Notes under the pieces: generated by a model
What the model was told of the DNA's origin: nothing
The model's input: the letters and a program-made list of their open reading frames with translations, nothing else
Database searches by the model: none
DNA from: Ceratothoa steindachneri
Lineage: Eukaryota; Arthropoda; Malacostraca; Isopoda; Cymothoidae
Assembly (NCBI GenBank): GCA_963969495.1
Contig: OZ018318.1
Location: forward strand, 97,183,413 to 97,247,412
Direction: 5' to 3'
DNA length: 64,000 bases
Part shown: piece by piece, positions 23,961-35,926 of the stretch
Layout: each line of letters opens with the position of its first letter
Numbering within the stretch: position 1 is the stretch's first letter
Translations under genes and position numbers: made by a program

Positions 23961-24841
23961 TGCTCATTATAGGCCTAAATGCTAACAATAGTGCATCTCT
24001 TAGCGTGGTTGGGAGAAGGCGTACTCATGGCGTACATGGAATTCTATACCATTATCACCCATGCTCTTATAGCATTCTTTCTAGCAAAATCTGCGCACAA
24101 CCTAGCAAAAACAAGGGATATTAAGCCGTTCTTCGAATCATTCTTTTAGTGAAAAGAAATTTGTAACATTTCGAGTATCGATATAAAAGATAACACGTTA
24201 AATGTACAAAGTAAAAGCTTATTTAAGTGGCTTTGAGGTGCAATTAAAGAAGGACGGTCTACGTTTAAAAAGATTTTTATAGTTATAATTCAGTTTGTTT
24301 AGGTAAACGTCATAAAAAAATTAATCACCCAGGTGTTCGGCGAATCCGAAGATCGAAAAAGAGAAGCCAGTTGCAAAAATTCGCCGTAAATTTCCTTATC
24401 AGAATTCAGAGTTATCCTTGGCCGAGATCGCTAACCACGAAGGTAGAGAGCTCATAAATGAAACAAAAAATAATTCAGGTCCCTTTTCCTACATACTTTC
24501 CTCTCTCTTACATTTGTAAATTTTAGTTCTGTAGATGAGGCAACTTGGAAAAGATGACGCACCTACTTTCCACACGATTTGTGGCACGCACATGTACATT
24601 CAAAACCAAGATGTTAAATATCCATAAAAGCTTCTGGCTATTACTGGGAGAGAAAGCAGTAGTATCCTTTGTATTTCGCCTGAAAGTAACTTTCACTTAT
24701 CACGCATTTTTGCCCAAACAGGTTATACGCCAGACATCACAAATTTGGTCAAAATAAAACTAGCCTCTCATGATACAGAAGTGCCCCTTCAATTTCCTTC
24801 GCATGCCGAGAAGACAAGAAGGACCACCCTCCTCGCGAGAG

Positions 24842-24844
<3 letters not shown>
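23961..24844. other. no supported gene
   Basis: Short open frames only, including one of 70 codons at 24545-24757 that I cannot place. Confidence 0.45.
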
Positions 24845-24906
<62 letters not shown>

Positions 24907-24910
24907 ATAT
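24845..24910. repeat. TA microsatellite
   Basis: About 33 TA units with one TTTA interruption. The right flank begins TTCCGAAGTT, which faintly resembles the LTR edge at 30536 (TTGTCGAAGT), where a TA array also abuts. Confidence 0.95.
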
Positions 24911-26559
24911 TCCGAAGTTCAAGGTGAATGTTAACCTTTTTTCGACGGAGGTACCACCAAGGCTTCTCTCCACCCATTTTCAAGTTTAGAATGTCGCCAT
25001 CTGGGGTCATAATTTTCCATTACATTGCAAGATAGCACACTTTTTATCATAACACTTTACCTTATTCAAATTCCATTTAATTCACTCCTTGCTTTAAGAA
25101 AATAACATTAGATGGAAAGTATTATTATTATTTTCTATATTATCAGTTTTCGTTGTTAAAAGTGAATCTATTTTCAGTTGTATACTAAAACGTTTAAGCT
25201 TGAATCAATTATTTCCTCTTGCATGCCCTACCTTTATTTTTACATATTTCATTAATATTGAATAAGTTATCATTTTATAAATATGTTAGAAATACAAAAA
25301 AAAAATGAGCTCTCTCTTTGCAGTCGTTCTATGTAATAGGTATATACATTATGCGTCCTCCAAATTCATTCCGAATAATTAATACACTTGTTGGTTTAGG
25401 AGATGAATGAGAGGAGAGAGAAGTAGCTACAAAACTGGCATAAAACTCACAGTCATTAGTATCTACAATAAGATTCATACCCGTTTTACTATCTTCTTCA
25501 GATGTAAACTCTGGCAACACATAAAAATTATCTAAAGAAAGAATCCATCGAATATCTTACGTTCTTTCTTTGTTCTAAAAGGCAATTCTTCTGGTCTTCA
25601 TATAAATCTTTCGACATGTAACGTTGATTTGCGTAAGCAAATGTTTGTCAATTGCAAGGTTTGTGAAGCTCACAACAAACAGTTTTTGTTTATATCATTA
25701 GTTGTTTATTACTGATTAAGATCTGTAATAAAGTAAAATCGGTGGTACTATAGTTCTTCCACTGTCTGCTTTAATATTTTATGGTTTGTATTGCTGAGAT
25801 TATTCTTTTATTCTGGTATTCCTTTGTCGGAACCTGTCTTTCTCTGATTTTCATAGGCAGTCCTGATCCTAGTAAAAGTTCATCTGCAACCATCGTTTCA
25901 AGTTATCGATGCTCCAGCCATTCTCGTTCCTATACTCTGCCTTTTATGAAAGTCGGAAAAGTCTCCATATTGTTATAAAAGAACCCATTTCCTAATCACA
26001 TACATTAAAATTCTCTCATATTATAAGATATAATTCAATTCTTAATCAAAAACGTTATGATACTTAAACAACCCAAAACCATGTATAGATTTCAAGATAC
26101 TTATAACAAGATAATCAATTAATGGATTCAATAATCTATTTTATAATTGAAAAAATCCACAACATTGAAAACATTGATAGTTAAAATTGTTTCTTTCTTC
26201 TTCAAATGTGATGTTGGATTTTTCAAGTGATGTTTGTTTTCTACTGTAGGTAGCATTGAGCGGTTATATAAAATCTGATGAATATGTTGAATATAAGGTA
26301 CACACTTCTCATCCGATACGCTAATTATTAATTGTCTCACGCAGCTAGTTCCTGAAATATTTATAGGATGTTAAAATGCATAAAAATATTTCCCAAGAAG
26401 ATTTAAAGTTAGTTATGGCCGGTAACAATATCATCCAAAAAGAATAAACCAGGGCAACCTTCGAAAGTAAAATCATACCATACTGTTATACTCAATAAAT
26501 GTAAATCTTGTTTTACCTTTGTTTATTATGTTTTGATCCGTATTTGTAATTATTGGCCG
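24911..26559. other. AT-rich, no supported gene
   Basis: Nothing recognised on either strand. It ends at the truncated LTR of the next element. Confidence 0.5.
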
Positions 26560-26854
26560 GAAAACCCCAGGTCAGATGGAACGACCAGCGGCTGGAGCCA
26601 TAAAAACTGCTCGAGGCAAATCTACACAATAGATGAGTAATCTCCCGTCCTGGGGGGAAAGAGGGGATTAAGACGGCGGGGAGGTAGCCTTTATTTTCTG
26701 CATCATGCCTTGGTGTGAATTTCTCTCAGTGACCTGGCGGCAAGTCCAAAAAGGGTGAAGTCGGATGGCAAGGGGGAGTAATGGCTCGCTTTCTTTTCCG
26801 AAGTAATATCGAAGGAAGTGGAGAAATACTACTATTTTAGCTGATCCTTCTACA
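26560..26854 (-). repeat. 3' LTR of the Gmr1-like element, truncated
   Basis: Begins on the minus strand at 26854 with TGTAGAAGGATCAGCTAAAA, matching the 5' LTR start (TGTAAAGAGAGCAGCTAAAA at 31636). The likeness fades near 26545-26565, where the 5' LTR continues for another 800 bp. The true 3' edge and the target duplication are therefore lost. Confidence 0.82.
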
Positions 26855-26867
26855 CTGCTCCCTATCC
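26855..26867 (-). promoter_or_regulatory. polypurine tract candidate
   Basis: On the minus strand GGATAGGGAGCAG lies directly before the TGTAG start of the 3' LTR. This is the position and composition expected of the plus-strand primer of an LTR retrotransposon. Confidence 0.55.
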
Positions 26868-27116
26868 AAAGACATTTTTACAGCACAGAACAATTTGAGG
26901 CGAAAAAAATGTCTATAACTATTTTCATCAATAGGGAAACTTATAAAGCTACAATTTGAACGTTTACCAAAAAAGAGGAAAATAAACTCATAACACTACA
27001 CGGGGTTTACATATGTGTAAACACAGATATCTTTATCTATACATACGCGCACACAACATCAACAAGGCACAAAAAAGGAAACTAGCATTTACAAAATGAG
27101 TCAAACACGAATTTTA

Positions 27117-29960
27117 CTATACACTCAGGGGGTTGGAGGGGGCGGGCCTCTATTGGATTCCTACTCAAGCTATGGGATAGGCAGTTGTCGGTGCCTTTAA
27201 CATATATGATACGAAATTGGTAATCCATGAATAGTAGGCTTCAACGCATTAAACGGCCCCTTTGGCTCTTACAATTTTTTAGATACCCCAGGGGTTTGTG
27301 ATCACTTTCGACAATAAATTCTTTACCTATGAGATACATCCTAAACTTACCAATAGACCACACTATGACTAACGCTGAGCTCCATGGTGGTATACGCCTT
27401 TTCGCGATAGCGCAGCTTCCTACTAGCATATGCTACAGGATATCCCCCTCCATCATCATCATATTGGATGAGTGCACAACCTTAGCCATCCTTAAAAGCA
27501 TTGGTACGAACTCCAAATATTTTATTAGGATTCGGTAATCTCAAAATAGGGGGAGAGATTAGTTTGTCTTTTAACTGGTTGAAGCGATCTTTGGTGGAAC
27601 TGGTCCAATTGACTGGATCGGGGGCCGTTCTCTTAAGCATGTCGTTAAGTGGTGAGGCTATAGCAGCTGTTGCTTCGTTCGGGGGAGCGGCATTTCCGAA
27701 ATAGCCTTTATCTTGTCGTGCTGGGGAAGCATTTGATTCCCACCAACCTGGAAGCCAAGGTAATTAATGGTGTCATAGGCGAAGTGACACTTTGTCGGGC
27801 CTACCGTGAACCCGTGTAAGCGTAACAGGAAGGACGCGCGCACAGAGACTGTATGTGTTAGTCGCAGGTACGAGTAGCGACGTACAGGTTATCAAAATAA
27901 AACGTCACAGTGGATAGTGCATCTAACAACCGGCGCCAGATCCGGTTATAACTTCCGTAAGCAGTTACCAACCAAAAGGAAGTCGAGGAAACTGAAATAA
28001 CGCCTTTTCAGTAGCGAAAGCGGTAAAGCGTTTTGATCGCTCTGAAAGCGGCACTTGATAGTAGGCTTTACTGAGGTCGATCTCGGATATGAACTTCGCT
28101 TTTTCAAAGGCATGAAGACGTTGGTCGAATAGAGGTATTGTTTAATTTTTAAAAATCGACGCACATCCTAAACGACATGTCAGGCTTCCTAACCATGACA
28201 ATGGGAGAGCAAATATCGGACGACGAGGGTTCTATTATTCCTAATTCTAATAATTTCTCTATCTCTGCATTGAAAGTCGGCCGTAAATGTACGGGAACGA
28301 GATAAGGCTTGGTCCTTATCGCATCTTGAGTAGTGAGGACAATCTCATGTGTAAAGTGAGTTGATCAACCCCGGAATTCTCAAATGACGTCGGGAAAGCT
28401 TTCCAATAAGGCAAGCAATTGAGCCCTCTCATTAGGGGCGAGATTGGGGTTTACGTCCAAGTGGGAGTTAGGCTCCACTTGAGGGGAAGGAAGAGACGGC
28501 AGGGGATACTCATTGCCTGTTTCTACGCACACCGTTTGGACCAGACAGCATGGTTCAACGGGATATGCGGATTCTAGGATGGGGTCTTCGTCTAGAGCGA
28601 CTATCTTATTTAGGCAAGCACGGCGGTGGTATTTTTTTAGGAGGTTGATGTGGTAAATCTTATTACAGGAGGGGGTTTCGATTAGGTAATCCACCGGGCC
28701 ACGGTGCTTTAAAACAAGAATAGTCCTTACCAGTGGGAGAGGAGCTTAGTTGCTTCGCAGGGAAGCAAAAGCAGTACTTCATTAGCTGGTTTAAACGAAC
28801 GCGCCTTTGATTTTACGTCCAAGTGGGTGCGGTATTTCTCCAGGTTTACATCAGCGTTCCGGAGAGCGATGCCCACGCATTTTTCTAACCGCGTACTCAG
28901 GTCTGAAACATACACCAAAGAGGATGTAATTTCCTCATCCATTCTAGGATTGGACCGGAATTCTTTTAAAATGTTCTTCAGGCCTTGGACGTTTCGTCAT
29001 TTGGGATCCCTACTCAGGAAAAGATTGAGATTAAAGCCTCTGCCCAACGAATGAAGTGAATTTTCTTCATGGGGATAGCCTCTGGAAAACAGGTGGCGTA
29101 ATCGACGAGTGTTCAAATATAGGGGTGTCCCTTGCTCAACAGGGACGAATGAGGCCTATTAGTTTGATTGAGACCTGGGTGAAGGGATAGCCACTCCCGG
29201 GGTCTTTTGAAGGGGGGCGAAGGGTACACGCCCTTTGAAGGTGACCTTCTGGTAAAGGTTACAGAACTTGCAGAAGCCAATAATTTCTTTGGCCACGCCT
29301 GGCCAAAAGAAATATTTTAAAATTCGCTGTGCCGTTTTGTTATGACCGAAATGTCCGGACATTTGGCCATCGTGAGCCATCTTCAGAACGGGTTCGATAT
29401 ACGTTCGCGTCACACATACAGCGTTGGTTGGGGGGCTCAACGGTCCAACAGAAAAACGTTATAATAACGCGTCCTTTACGGTGTATTCAATCTTCCGATT
29501 GTCTCGCACCGTTTCAGTCTCCTTCTTCTTTGCTTTTTTCCACATGGGTTGTAATGTGGGGCAAAGTCAACGTCTGGGGACGATAGGGATAGCGGAAGAG
29601 AGCCCTAGTAACGACCGGCTGAGAAATTAGGTTTTTGGAGAGTTGTACGCTCTTTCCGATGAGGACGGAGCAGAATTTTATTGGGCCGTGACTACGTTAG
29701 CCCATCCGGTGAACAACTGGTACTGTATATGTCACCGTATCACTGGAAACCTGGTGGCACAACCTAAATGTCATGCACCAACGTGAACCTGTTATGCTGT
29801 GGGCTTACGAGGAGTAGTAGTTTGTCCGATACTACTATACAGGTGCAACCTCTATCTCTATCCAAGGTTGACACTCGGCAACCATTTACTGCGCCATTTT
29901 CAAACTGGAGCCCACCGGGGGAACTCCTGTTGAAGAGGAAATTTACCTGTTGATTCGAAA
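27117..29960 (-). pseudogene. pol of the Gmr1-like element: PR-INT-RT-RNaseH
   Basis: Read from high to low coordinate. A protease remnant near 29870 has DRGCTCIVVSDKLL; the catalytic DSG/DTG is now DRG. The integrase zinc finger lies at 29440-29159 (KMAHDGQMSGHFGHNKTAQR with paired Cys in FCKFCN). A scrap of integrase core is near 29110-28980 (FPEAIPMKK). The integrase tail is 28942-28727, then DYLIETP and INLLKKYH at 28694. RT starts with LAPNERAQLLALLESFPDVI, then IEPSSSDICSPIVMVRKPDM, SEIDLSKAYYQVPLSERSKR and FYFDNLYVAT near 27893. Here the second catalytic Asp is Asn (codon 27888-27890). The thumb is at 27843-27660. RNase H follows with ESDHKPLGYL and VKGTDNCLSHSLSR, ending at the stop 27119-27117. 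Frame changes and stops occur throughout, and most of the integrase core is deleted. Confidence 0.87.
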
Positions 29961-30477
29961 GAGAGGGACAATGGAGCCAGCTCCTTAGTTTGCGAGGGAG
30001 GGTTGATCCCTAAAATGATGTCAATTAGCAAGTCATAATCATTGGATACTTGGGCGGAATCCAGCCAGAATTAGAAGTTACGCCGAAGCGTGAATCCAAA
30101 TTGTCTGTAGGTTTTGCCTGGCTGTATTCCCGCGGAGGGGAATCTAACAAATATAAATTCTACTAACGACCAAATTATTTAAAATTCCTGGTAAAAATCG
30201 GGCGAACTCACAAAAAAATATAAATAATAACGAGGGAATCTCACTCACGACACGAAAAAAAGGACGGTTACTATTACCGTTGAGCTAGTATCCTTTTTTA
30301 AGGAACTAGGAAAACTGTGGACACACCACACAAGAATGGGGGCTTAAAAATTGGTTGTTAACGGTCAATCAAAAAGAACATTGTCCTAATAAATTAGTGT
30401 TCAAATATTCTTGGTAATACAGCTGCCATTAATTGAACTTAGTGCCTCAAGTTTAGGTGGGGAGGATTCTTAAGAAG

Positions 30478-30494
30478 ACCCAAAGCCTGACGCC

Positions 30495-30495
<1 letters not shown>
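30478..30495 (-). promoter_or_regulatory. primer binding site candidate
   Basis: On the minus strand TGGCGTCAGGCTTTGGGT starts a few bases after the 5' LTR, apart from an intervening TA array. A TGG start matches the CCA end of a tRNA primer. The tRNA species was not identified. Confidence 0.5.

Positions 30496-30497
<2 letters not shown>

Positions 30498-30535
<38 letters not shown>
30498..30535. repeat. TA microsatellite between LTR and primer site
   Basis: About 18 uninterrupted TA units lying precisely between the LTR edge (TGTCG on the plus strand at 30536) and the primer-binding-site candidate. Confidence 0.9.
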
Positions 30536-30538
<3 letters not shown>

Positions 30539-31636
30539 CGAAGTATTGCCCCATGTCCGGGAATATACGCACACGGGATCCAAGGTGGGTTAAGAAAGGC
30601 AACAAGTGTTATTTTCCTAAGAGTTTGATTTAAATAGTTAGCTGCAGCTGCGTGACCCAGAAATATTCCAAACACAACGACGAAAATAGATTTTAATACA
30701 CAGTAAATAAAAGGCACATAATAAATATGGTTATATATAGGTACATGAATAGGACGAAATTAGGTACCGAATACTAATTGGATAACCAGGGTCATTAAAT
30801 GGTTATAATGGGAGATTTGGGGTAGTGAGCGATTTAGTTCAATTGATCCTGGAGAGAAAAGTGGGGCGAATTTGGGGGAGGTCTTGTTGACCTTGATTAC
30901 TCACTTCTCCTAAAGAGGTCAACCGTAGAACTTCTAAAGGAGGGGGGTGGGAAGAGATGACCTCTCCAAACTCGGATTGGCGAGCTATCGGGCCTCTTGT
31001 CCTCAAGAGGTCACCAGAAGAACTTCGGAGGACGGCTTTTCCAATCTTTGATCTGAAGGTGGTTGAGAAAGGAGGACGTTGCCTGACAAGACTCTTCTTT
31101 CTGACCCGAAGATACGAGTGTGATGTCTAACTCTTCCGTGGCTTGTGACCGTCCCTAAACACTTCTCGGGAGAGAGCGTCGTTGTATCGAACTCCTTTCG
31201 AGTAACTTTCGTCTAACCAAATCTCAAGGTAATTACCCTTGGGAGGGTGCATATATACCTAGAGTTCTGAAAAACAGGGAGAGAGAGATGCCTTCTCGAA
31301 CCCTCATTATCGGCCAGAACAACCTAGCGTGGCCTTGCGCGAAAGTGTAACAGGCTGAGTTCAGCGGGTTAGACAGAACGACCAGTGGCTAGAGCCATAA
31401 ATGTCATTCGAGGCAAATGGATGAGTAATCGCCTGACCCGAGGGGGGCAGAGATTAAAAAGCGGGGGAGGTAGCCTTCAATTTGAGCGTCATGGCACGGT
31501 GTGAAATTCTTAGAGACCTGGCGGCAAGTCCAAAAAGGGTGATGTCGGAGGGAGGGTGAGTAACTGCTCGCCTTCTTTACAGAAGTAATATCTTAGGAGG
31601 TCGGGAATTACTACTATTTTAGCTGCTCTCTTTACA
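30536..31636 (-). repeat. 5' LTR of the Gmr1-like element
   Basis: 1101 bp running on the minus strand from TGTAAAGAGAGCAG at 31636 to CTTCGACA at 30536, giving the standard TG...CA ends. Its first ~270 bp match the 3' LTR. The remainder has no partner in the window because the 3' LTR is truncated. The region is GC-richer than the surrounding DNA. It should carry the element promoter, but I could not place a TATA box with confidence. Confidence 0.75.
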
Positions 31637-32089
31637 ATATATTAATGTAAACGAGATAAATGCCTAGGTACTTGTATCACACATAGTTTAATTTATAATT
31701 CATTTTCAAAGAAATTTCTGAGTAGAAATGCAAAAACTGCTTGATTAGATAATATGCAAGGTTATTTAATCTTTTGATATCTATAGTATAATATTCTTTT
31801 GATTCATGCCAAAAATGTTTTATATCTGGAGTTTAAAAGACTTTCTTTAAAAAATATTTAACGAACATTGTTGTAGAGTCGAATGCGATGCTAGCCGAGG
31901 ATTAACTCAGCGGTGATGCTGGAAGGAAGCACGCTAGAAAAGGGGTGGGGGATATAGATCCCAGTACGCGGGTTAATAAATCAAAATAAGTGCGTTTGGC
32001 TTAAATAATCAATTCTTAGAGGTTCTCTGTTTAGAGAAACTGATTGTAGAAATATAACTTTACTATATAAAAATAAAATATTATTAGCC
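31637..32089. other. AT-rich; possible tRNA-like segment at 31885-31965
   Basis: Mostly AT-rich. Around 31885-31965 the sequence GGATTAACTCAGCGGTGATG resembles an A box, and GGGGGATATAGATCCC resembles a T arm about 50 bp later. This could be a degraded tRNA-derived SINE head, but the support is weak. Confidence 0.3.
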
Positions 32090-32880
32090 AAACTAAATAA
32101 ATGTCAATAAATAGGATGAGACACGGAGTACTAAATGGGGGGGGGGAACGACTGACTTAACAGGGACGAGAGTCCGAGAGAGGCTGTACGATGATTGCTT
32201 CCAGGGAAAGTGACAGGTTGCAAATAACGGGGAGACCCACGTAAAGCCTACTGACCGGAGGCTCTGCAAACGACGAGGAAAGGTGGCGCTGAAAAGTTCC
32301 ACTTACAAAATTCCTTCTTTTTTAACCACGTTGAGAAATGAACGAGGGACTACTCCAGACGAGAAGGAACTCGATGCCTGTCCATGTCTATCGTCTGTCG
32401 GGCTGGAACTCGTGCCTTAGTTACGAGCGAGGCCGGGTAGAGAGGTGACGCTTCACCTTCGAGGCTGGAAGCCGCTGAGATACGGAGCATGGCGTACGAG
32501 ACTGTACGTGGCTGCTAACCAAGACGGGGCTGTATGGTACTAATTTTCAAAGCTTTTTCCGCAGTACTTATATTGAATCGCCGGAAGCGGGTCGCCAGAG
32601 GCCCCCCAAAAGGGGGCCTCCTTAGAATTGGCACGCAAGGATGGAGGGGATATTCTCCGCGAGCATCACAGGAACGCGCGAAAGTCTTCGACACCGAAGG
32701 TTTAGTGCCGATTTGGTGATGCGACGGTGGTGAAGGGGAACCCAGCACGATCACGCGAAATTTTCGCTAGCTCTTTGGGACTGTCTGGTCGTGCAGGTGC
32801 ATCTTTTCTCAGGTGCCATAGTAGACCGTTCGGCTCAGCAGGAGGGGGGGTAACTTTCTCTCTCTGACAAACATATTCCT
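32090..32880. other. GC-rich unresolved block, LTR-like
   Basis: Sharp change to GC-rich sequence with a G9 run near 32139-32147 and the strong hairpin at 32598-32620. No protein family is recognisable in the frames at 32093-32302, 32515-32754 or 32534-32719. The texture is that of the LTRs and UTRs in this window, but no second copy was found. Identity unknown. Confidence 0.4.
32598..32620. repeat. perfect 9-bp hairpin
   Basis: GAGGCCCCC pairs with GGGGGCCTC around a 5-base CAAAA loop. It is an unusually stable stem for this AT-rich region and lies in the GC-rich LTR-like block. Confidence 0.9.
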
Positions 32881-34822
32881 CTCAAACTGTTGAAATGTCA
32901 CAGAAGATGTATATATCACAGATTCGAAAGGACGTGAAATTCTCGAGAGAAATTAATAATTACCATTTTGTGTCTACGATTTTACGGCCGAATATGGATG
33001 TACGTTTGATTCGTACATGAGTTAATCTTTTTCACTTTTCTCTAATAGTGGTTAATTTAATTCTTTAATCAGGAAGGCTAAGTATTAAGATATATCTATT
33101 GCCAATGCTGCGTTCGATGATTGAAGTAATTAACTCCGATAAAAAATACTTTAAATTTCATAAAAGAATGAAATCTTAAATCTTTAAATACACTAATTCT
33201 ATGGTAAGAGTGTGTAATAAAGATTGATACTACAAATAAGTAATACGAGATGGTTTACGCAAAAATCACTTTTAATACACGAAATTTAAGTTAAATTAAT
33301 GCGAGTTCCTTAATTATTGAAAATTTAAATAGTTTGGTTACGAATACAAGATTAAAATGGTTTCGTTAGGAATAAACTTCTGCACGGAATGGAAAATAAC
33401 AAAATAAATATTTTTTTTGTATTCGTTTTCCCTTTAACTCGGAGTGTGGCGACAGTTGGCTGGCCTTGAAAATGAGCCGCCTCGATGAGTTGGTTTAGGC
33501 AAGTTTGACTGCGGACGTCCTCGCTGAGGTGAGGTGGGTCGGGAAAACAGCTAATGCTTCTAATGGGGTGGTTGAGGAGAGTGAAGATGCTTCTCTCCAC
33601 TTAATGATATAAATGTGGGTATCTTGGATAAATGGAAGTTATGTCGATCCTTGTGTTACCAATTCTTGCTTCTCGAGGATGAGATTTAACTAGGATGTAA
33701 ATCTATTCTCGAATGGGAATTCACTTTGGTCTTCCTCACTAGTGAGGTGTATCTTAATGCTTTTTCAGAAAACTGAGAGACGTGATTTTCTCTGGGGAAG
33801 AATGGTAGTAGAGTTGGTCTCGATACCACTGGTCTGCTCTTCTAAGCGACCAAAGGAACAGCCTCTGGACGGTGAATCTAGCTTGGCTCCAACTATCTTC
33901 TTTATTCCCTCTTTGACCTAAGGGACTCGTCTTCCTCTCTCGATGGCTACGCGCATTCTTCTCCCATTTTTTCAAGATTGAAATATATATGTCAATTATC
34001 TACCGTGGGGAGGGGAGACAAGGAAGCTTAGGGCAGGCGAACCCTCAATAGCCCAAAGTTATGCCCCTCTCCTAGGTCGTAAATTTTCAAAGCTGTGACA
34101 ATTTGTCCATTCATGTTTACTCACGGGGAAGGTGAGATTTCTTCTATTTGGCGAAAAATAAACATAAGCAATCGGAGGGGACACTGAGCCTGTTCATATA
34201 TTTTCTGCCGTCGAAGCCTACGGCAGAAAGATTTTCATTATAAAGGCCCTCACACCCTCTTATGTTTATATTATCGGACGAAGGGAGCAAGTCTTTGTTA
34301 CTTGAGTCACGGATGAAAGTTTATACCACCAATCTCGTAAATATCCAAATCGGATGACCGAAATCCGTCTTTGCGTGCGACTTCGAAGGCTCTTGAGGCA
34401 GGAAAAAAGGTCTTGGCACATGGTGATATTTAAACTTATTAACATATATCCGCATATATATTTTCTTTTTTGTCCTTCCTATGAATACTTTCCTTTATTT
34501 GCCTCTATAACTATCACATTTATTTGTTAAAAAAAACATAGCAATAAAATCGTAGATTTCTGACCCTCTCTCAATATGGCAGAAAGAATACCTGCATCTA
34601 TGTCTTTACAATCTTATATCATCTTCCAATCATTGAAGATGAAAAATCTTTACGTATGCTTACTTCAATGGAACTATTTCTGGCTAATATTATCTTTTGA
34701 GAGTCAATCAGATTACTATTGTTTTCGAATCTTGCACTAGTGTCCTATTCAAATATTTCTGTTGGTTGATTTTTTTGTCTCAACTTTTTCTTTGCATTTT
34801 TATAAAAGCACTCCAGTTCGTT
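32881..34822. other. mixed sequence, no supported gene
   Basis: AT-rich from 32881 to 33400, then a GC-richer block 33400-34400 that again looks like LTR or UTR material (frames at 33352-33600 and 33754-33975 match nothing known). A hairpin is at 34202-34229. Confidence 0.4.
34202..34229. repeat. perfect 10-bp hairpin
   Basis: TTTCTGCCGT pairs exactly with ACGGCAGAAA around the 8-base loop CGAAGCCT. About 30 bp downstream lies a T-poor stretch, so it does not look like a polymerase III terminator. Confidence 0.88.
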
Positions 34823-34856
<34 letters not shown>

Positions 34857-34857
34857 C
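34823..34857. repeat. (ATC)n microsatellite
   Basis: Eleven uninterrupted ATC units. Confidence 0.95.
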
Positions 34858-35926
34858 TAACTCTATAATTTAAAAAAGGGACTTTTTGAGTATTTGAATA
34901 ATAATTTCATCTTAGTTTACCTATGACTTATAACTTTTTATCAGTTATTTCTAATAATTCTTTTATAATATCCAAGACAAAATTGTAAAGTTCAGAAATA
35001 AATATAAGTATCGATATTTTGTGAATTTTTTAAAACTCAAGAATTATAAATGGTGAAGTTCAGAAAATTGATTTTTATATATCTTCTAGAAATCTATATT
35101 TAGCAAAGTGATATTTTGAAAGGGAGTAAGTTTGGTTTAGAGTTCTTTTTTAAAATTATTATAATTGGCGAAGTTCAGAAAATTTATTAAAATTTAACCA
35201 TAGCTGCGTTTTTTAGATTTTAAATTTTAATCTTAGTACCTCTCCCTGTATGGAGGAGTAGCGAATCCATTGCCTGGTCTCTCTATAAGAAAGGAGTAAT
35301 CGAGAAAATTAGAGGACCGATTGAAGGATTTCAATTCTCTACTCGCAATTTTTTTTCGTCCTTCTCTTTCTCTGTTATTCTCTCTCATGTTCATTACTCT
35401 CTTGATCAAACCCTGGTTAATAATAAATTCATTTCAACTATGCATAAGATATTTTGCACTCGTCATCTTGGTACAATCTTTTGAGATTTCCCCAAAGTAA
35501 TTTTTCGTCTTGGCTTATAAATTTTCAAAACCATGTGGCTGTTAATTTTATCAAAGTTTATCTCCACGATACATGTCAATGTATTATTGAGTATTATTGC
35601 TTGTTCGGTGAAATAATTACCATCATATTTATAAAAAAATTGGTATTAAACCAATCATTCATTTGGCTAAATCATTACATCAATTCTTTAATAAATGATG
35701 GCTAAAATAGGAAAAACTCATGGATTAGGAATACTTGGTATAGTGATGGTCATTTTAGTGGTTATTGCCGTATATTCATATTTTCAATAAATATAAAAAA
35801 ACATAGAACTTATGAATTAAATAAATGATCTTCATCTTGAAGATAGGTGAAAAATGAGATTTTTAAGTGTAATAGAATATCACATTCGATATCCCAGTTT
35901 GCCGTTAGGATGCATTATAATACATA
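34858..35926. other. AT-rich, no supported gene
   Basis: No recognisable coding sequence. The open frame at 35454-35705 (plus, 83 codons) matches no family I know. Confidence 0.5.

Larger units (their letters stand above)
26560..31636 (-). mobile_element. Gmr1-like Ty3/gypsy retrotransposon, decayed
   Basis: A minus-strand LTR retrotransposon. The two LTRs share about 280 bp (26565-26854 and 31367-31636) including GAGACCTGGCGGCAAGTCC-like sequence and the AATACTACTATTTTAGCTG end. Between them, read from high to low coordinate, come a primer-binding-site candidate, a protease remnant, integrase, reverse transcriptase and RNase H. A single 104-codon open stretch (28694-28380) carries the integrase tail followed by the start of RT, so this order is physical and not an assembly of two elements. 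Gag is not recognisable; only about 500 bp remain between the primer site and the protease. The low-coordinate LTR is truncated. The element is dead. Confidence 0.85.

Noticed and set aside
26560..31636. Two head-to-tail canonical gypsy elements (integrase end of one, RT start of the next)
   Set aside because: The integrase tail and the RT start share one open stretch with no LTR between them, and one LTR pair encloses the whole block.
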